From Methanomassiliicoccaceae archaeon (GTDB lineage Archaea > Thermoplasmatota > Thermoplasmata > Methanomassiliicoccales > Methanomethylophilaceae): 6,040 nucleotides of DNA. The notes beneath the pieces are model-generated. The model did not search any database. It was not told the origin of the DNA and saw only the letters and a list, made by a program, of their open reading frames with translations. The DNA is taken from assembly GCA_009776625.1 (NCBI GenBank), contig WRNL01000098.1, positions 8 through 6,047 of the forward strand. The letters run 5' to 3'. A program made the position numbers and the translations under genes. Positions within the stretch are counted from its first letter, which is position 1, and every line of letters begins with the position of its first letter. This document shows, one piece after another, positions 4,996 to 6,040 of this stretch.

Positions 4996-6030
4996 ATGTC
5001 GGATGAGGGTGAGGGGAAAAAAAGCGAGTTCCTGATTTACCAAGCCGAGGGGGGGCAGACTAAAATCGAGGTCATCTTTGACGGGGAGACCATATGGCTC
5101 ACGCAGAGCCAGATGGCGGAGCTATTCCAAAAATCCAATAAAACAATAAGCGAGCACCTGCGGAACATTTTTTCCGATGGCGAACTCCGTGAGCATGAAG
5201 TTATGACTAAATCCGGAATTACCAGATTTAATCGGCAACGACCCACGCAATACTACAACCTCGACGCCATCCTAGCCGTGGGATACCGCGTGAGGTCCCA
5301 CAGGGGCACCCAATTCCGCAGGTGGGCGACCGAGGTGCTGACGGAGTACATGCGCAAGGGGTTCGCGATGAACGACGATCTGCTGAAGAACGCCGGCGGG
5401 GGCATGTACTTCAAGGAGCTACTCGACAGGATACGGGACATCCGCTCGAGCGAGAAGGTGTTCTAAAGGCAGGTTCTGGACCTATTCGCCACGAGCATGG
5501 ACTACGACCCGGGATCCGACATAGCCGTCAGGTTCTTCAAAGAAATGCAAAACAAGCTGCATTTCTCCCTGCATGGGGTGACTGCGGCGGAACTCATCGC
5601 GGACAGGGCGGATGCGGAGCGGCCGTTCATGGGCCTACAAGCGTTCAAAGGCGACCGCCCGCAGAAGAGCGAGGCCGCCGTCGCGAAGAACTACCTTACG
5701 GAAGACGAGGTCAGGAGCTTGAACCTGATGGTCTCAGCGTACCTGGACATAGCGGAAATGAGGGCGAGCGAGCACACCCCCATGTACATGAAGGACTGGG
5801 TGAGGGAGCTCGAGGACTTCATACGGTACAGGAAGAAACCTGTCCTTTCCGGCGCAGGGAGCGTGAGCCACGAGGAGGCCGTGCGGATCGCCTCGTGCGA
5901 ATACGACATGTACAGGGGCAAGTCCGCAGAGGAGCTGACGCAGGCGGAGCGGGATTTCCTGGACGCCGTCCGCAGGACATACACGATATTGGAGAAGAAA
6001 AAACCGAAAGGGGAAGACGTGGGGGACTAA
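4996..6030 (+). pseudogene. RhuM family (Virulence_RhuM) protein, interrupted by an in-frame TAA
   Basis: The frame encodes 344 codons plus a stop, the normal size of RhuM family proteins, but codon 157 is TAA (5464-5466). Before it lie IWLTQSQMAELF at 33-44 (a helix-turn-helix-like segment, with TISEHLRNIF at 50-59) and YNLDAILAVGYRVRS at 87-101 followed by GTQFRRWATEVL. After it the same frame continues without a shift: RQVLDLFATSMDYDP, then HFSLHGVTAAELI, NYLTEDEVRSLNLMVSAYLD and AERDFLDAVRR. Relatives typically have tyrosine in the context (K/R)-(V/R)-F-Y-(R/Q)-(Q/K)-V, so TAT or TAC to TAA is the simplest lesion. The function of RhuM proteins is not established; the name comes from a Salmonella pathogenicity-island gene, and they are often found on mobile islands and near restriction systems. 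A restart at the ATG at 5497 lacks a ribosome binding site. The stop is TAA, not the TAG that some methanogens read as pyrrolysine, so readthrough is unlikely. Confidence 0.92.
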
Positions 6031-6040
6031 GAGAGGCGGG

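Noticed and set aside
4941..5006. A 21-residue upstream ORF overlapping the rhuM start
   Set aside because: No ribosome binding site of its own and no known family; its overlap with the rhuM start is most likely chance.
5464..5466. Programmed recoding or pyrrolysine at the rhuM stop
   Set aside because: The codon is TAA rather than TAG, and homologues normally have tyrosine here; a nonsense change or base error is simpler.

Overview
This looks like a fragment of a moderately GC-rich archaeal genome. The support is a fused ThiD-ThiN thiamine enzyme (an arrangement found mainly in archaea), a TATA-like box TTTATATA about 75 bases ahead of a start codon, GGAGG-type ribosome binding sites, and heavy use of AGG and ATA codons. 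A gut or sediment Euryarchaeote (for example a Methanomassiliicoccales-like lineage) is plausible, but that placement is inference. The window opens with eleven G and stops ten bases after the last gene, so it may be a whole short contig.

Layout: (1) 1-167 is an AT-rich control region with a 10-bp inverted repeat. (2) 168-1418 (+) is an intact AAA-type ATPase with a C-terminal DUF4143 region. (3) 1419-2015 has no recognisable gene; it holds a small hairpin after the ATPase and an 85-base segment bounded by a 9-bp inverted repeat. (4) 2016-2919 (-) is a KilA-N family gene split by a +1 frameshift in a run of seven G. (5) 2920-3446 is a gene-poor divergent region with a possible 31-residue ORF behind a strong ribosome binding site and a hairpin-rich leader. 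(6) 3447-4745 (+) is an intact thiDN fusion. (7) 4746-4995 is intergenic, with a tandem 10-base repeat and a good archaeal promoter. (8) 4996-6030 (+) is a RhuM family gene interrupted by one in-frame TAA.

The one clear housekeeping gene is thiDN, which acts in thiamine phosphate synthesis. The other three genes are accessory families found widely in prokaryotic genomes and mobile elements. Two of these carry a single inactivating change each. Either the fragment is a graveyard for accessory genes, or both lesions are sequencing or assembly errors; the sequence alone cannot decide. I see no CRISPR array, tRNA, rRNA, complete insertion sequence or convincing new multi-gene system.
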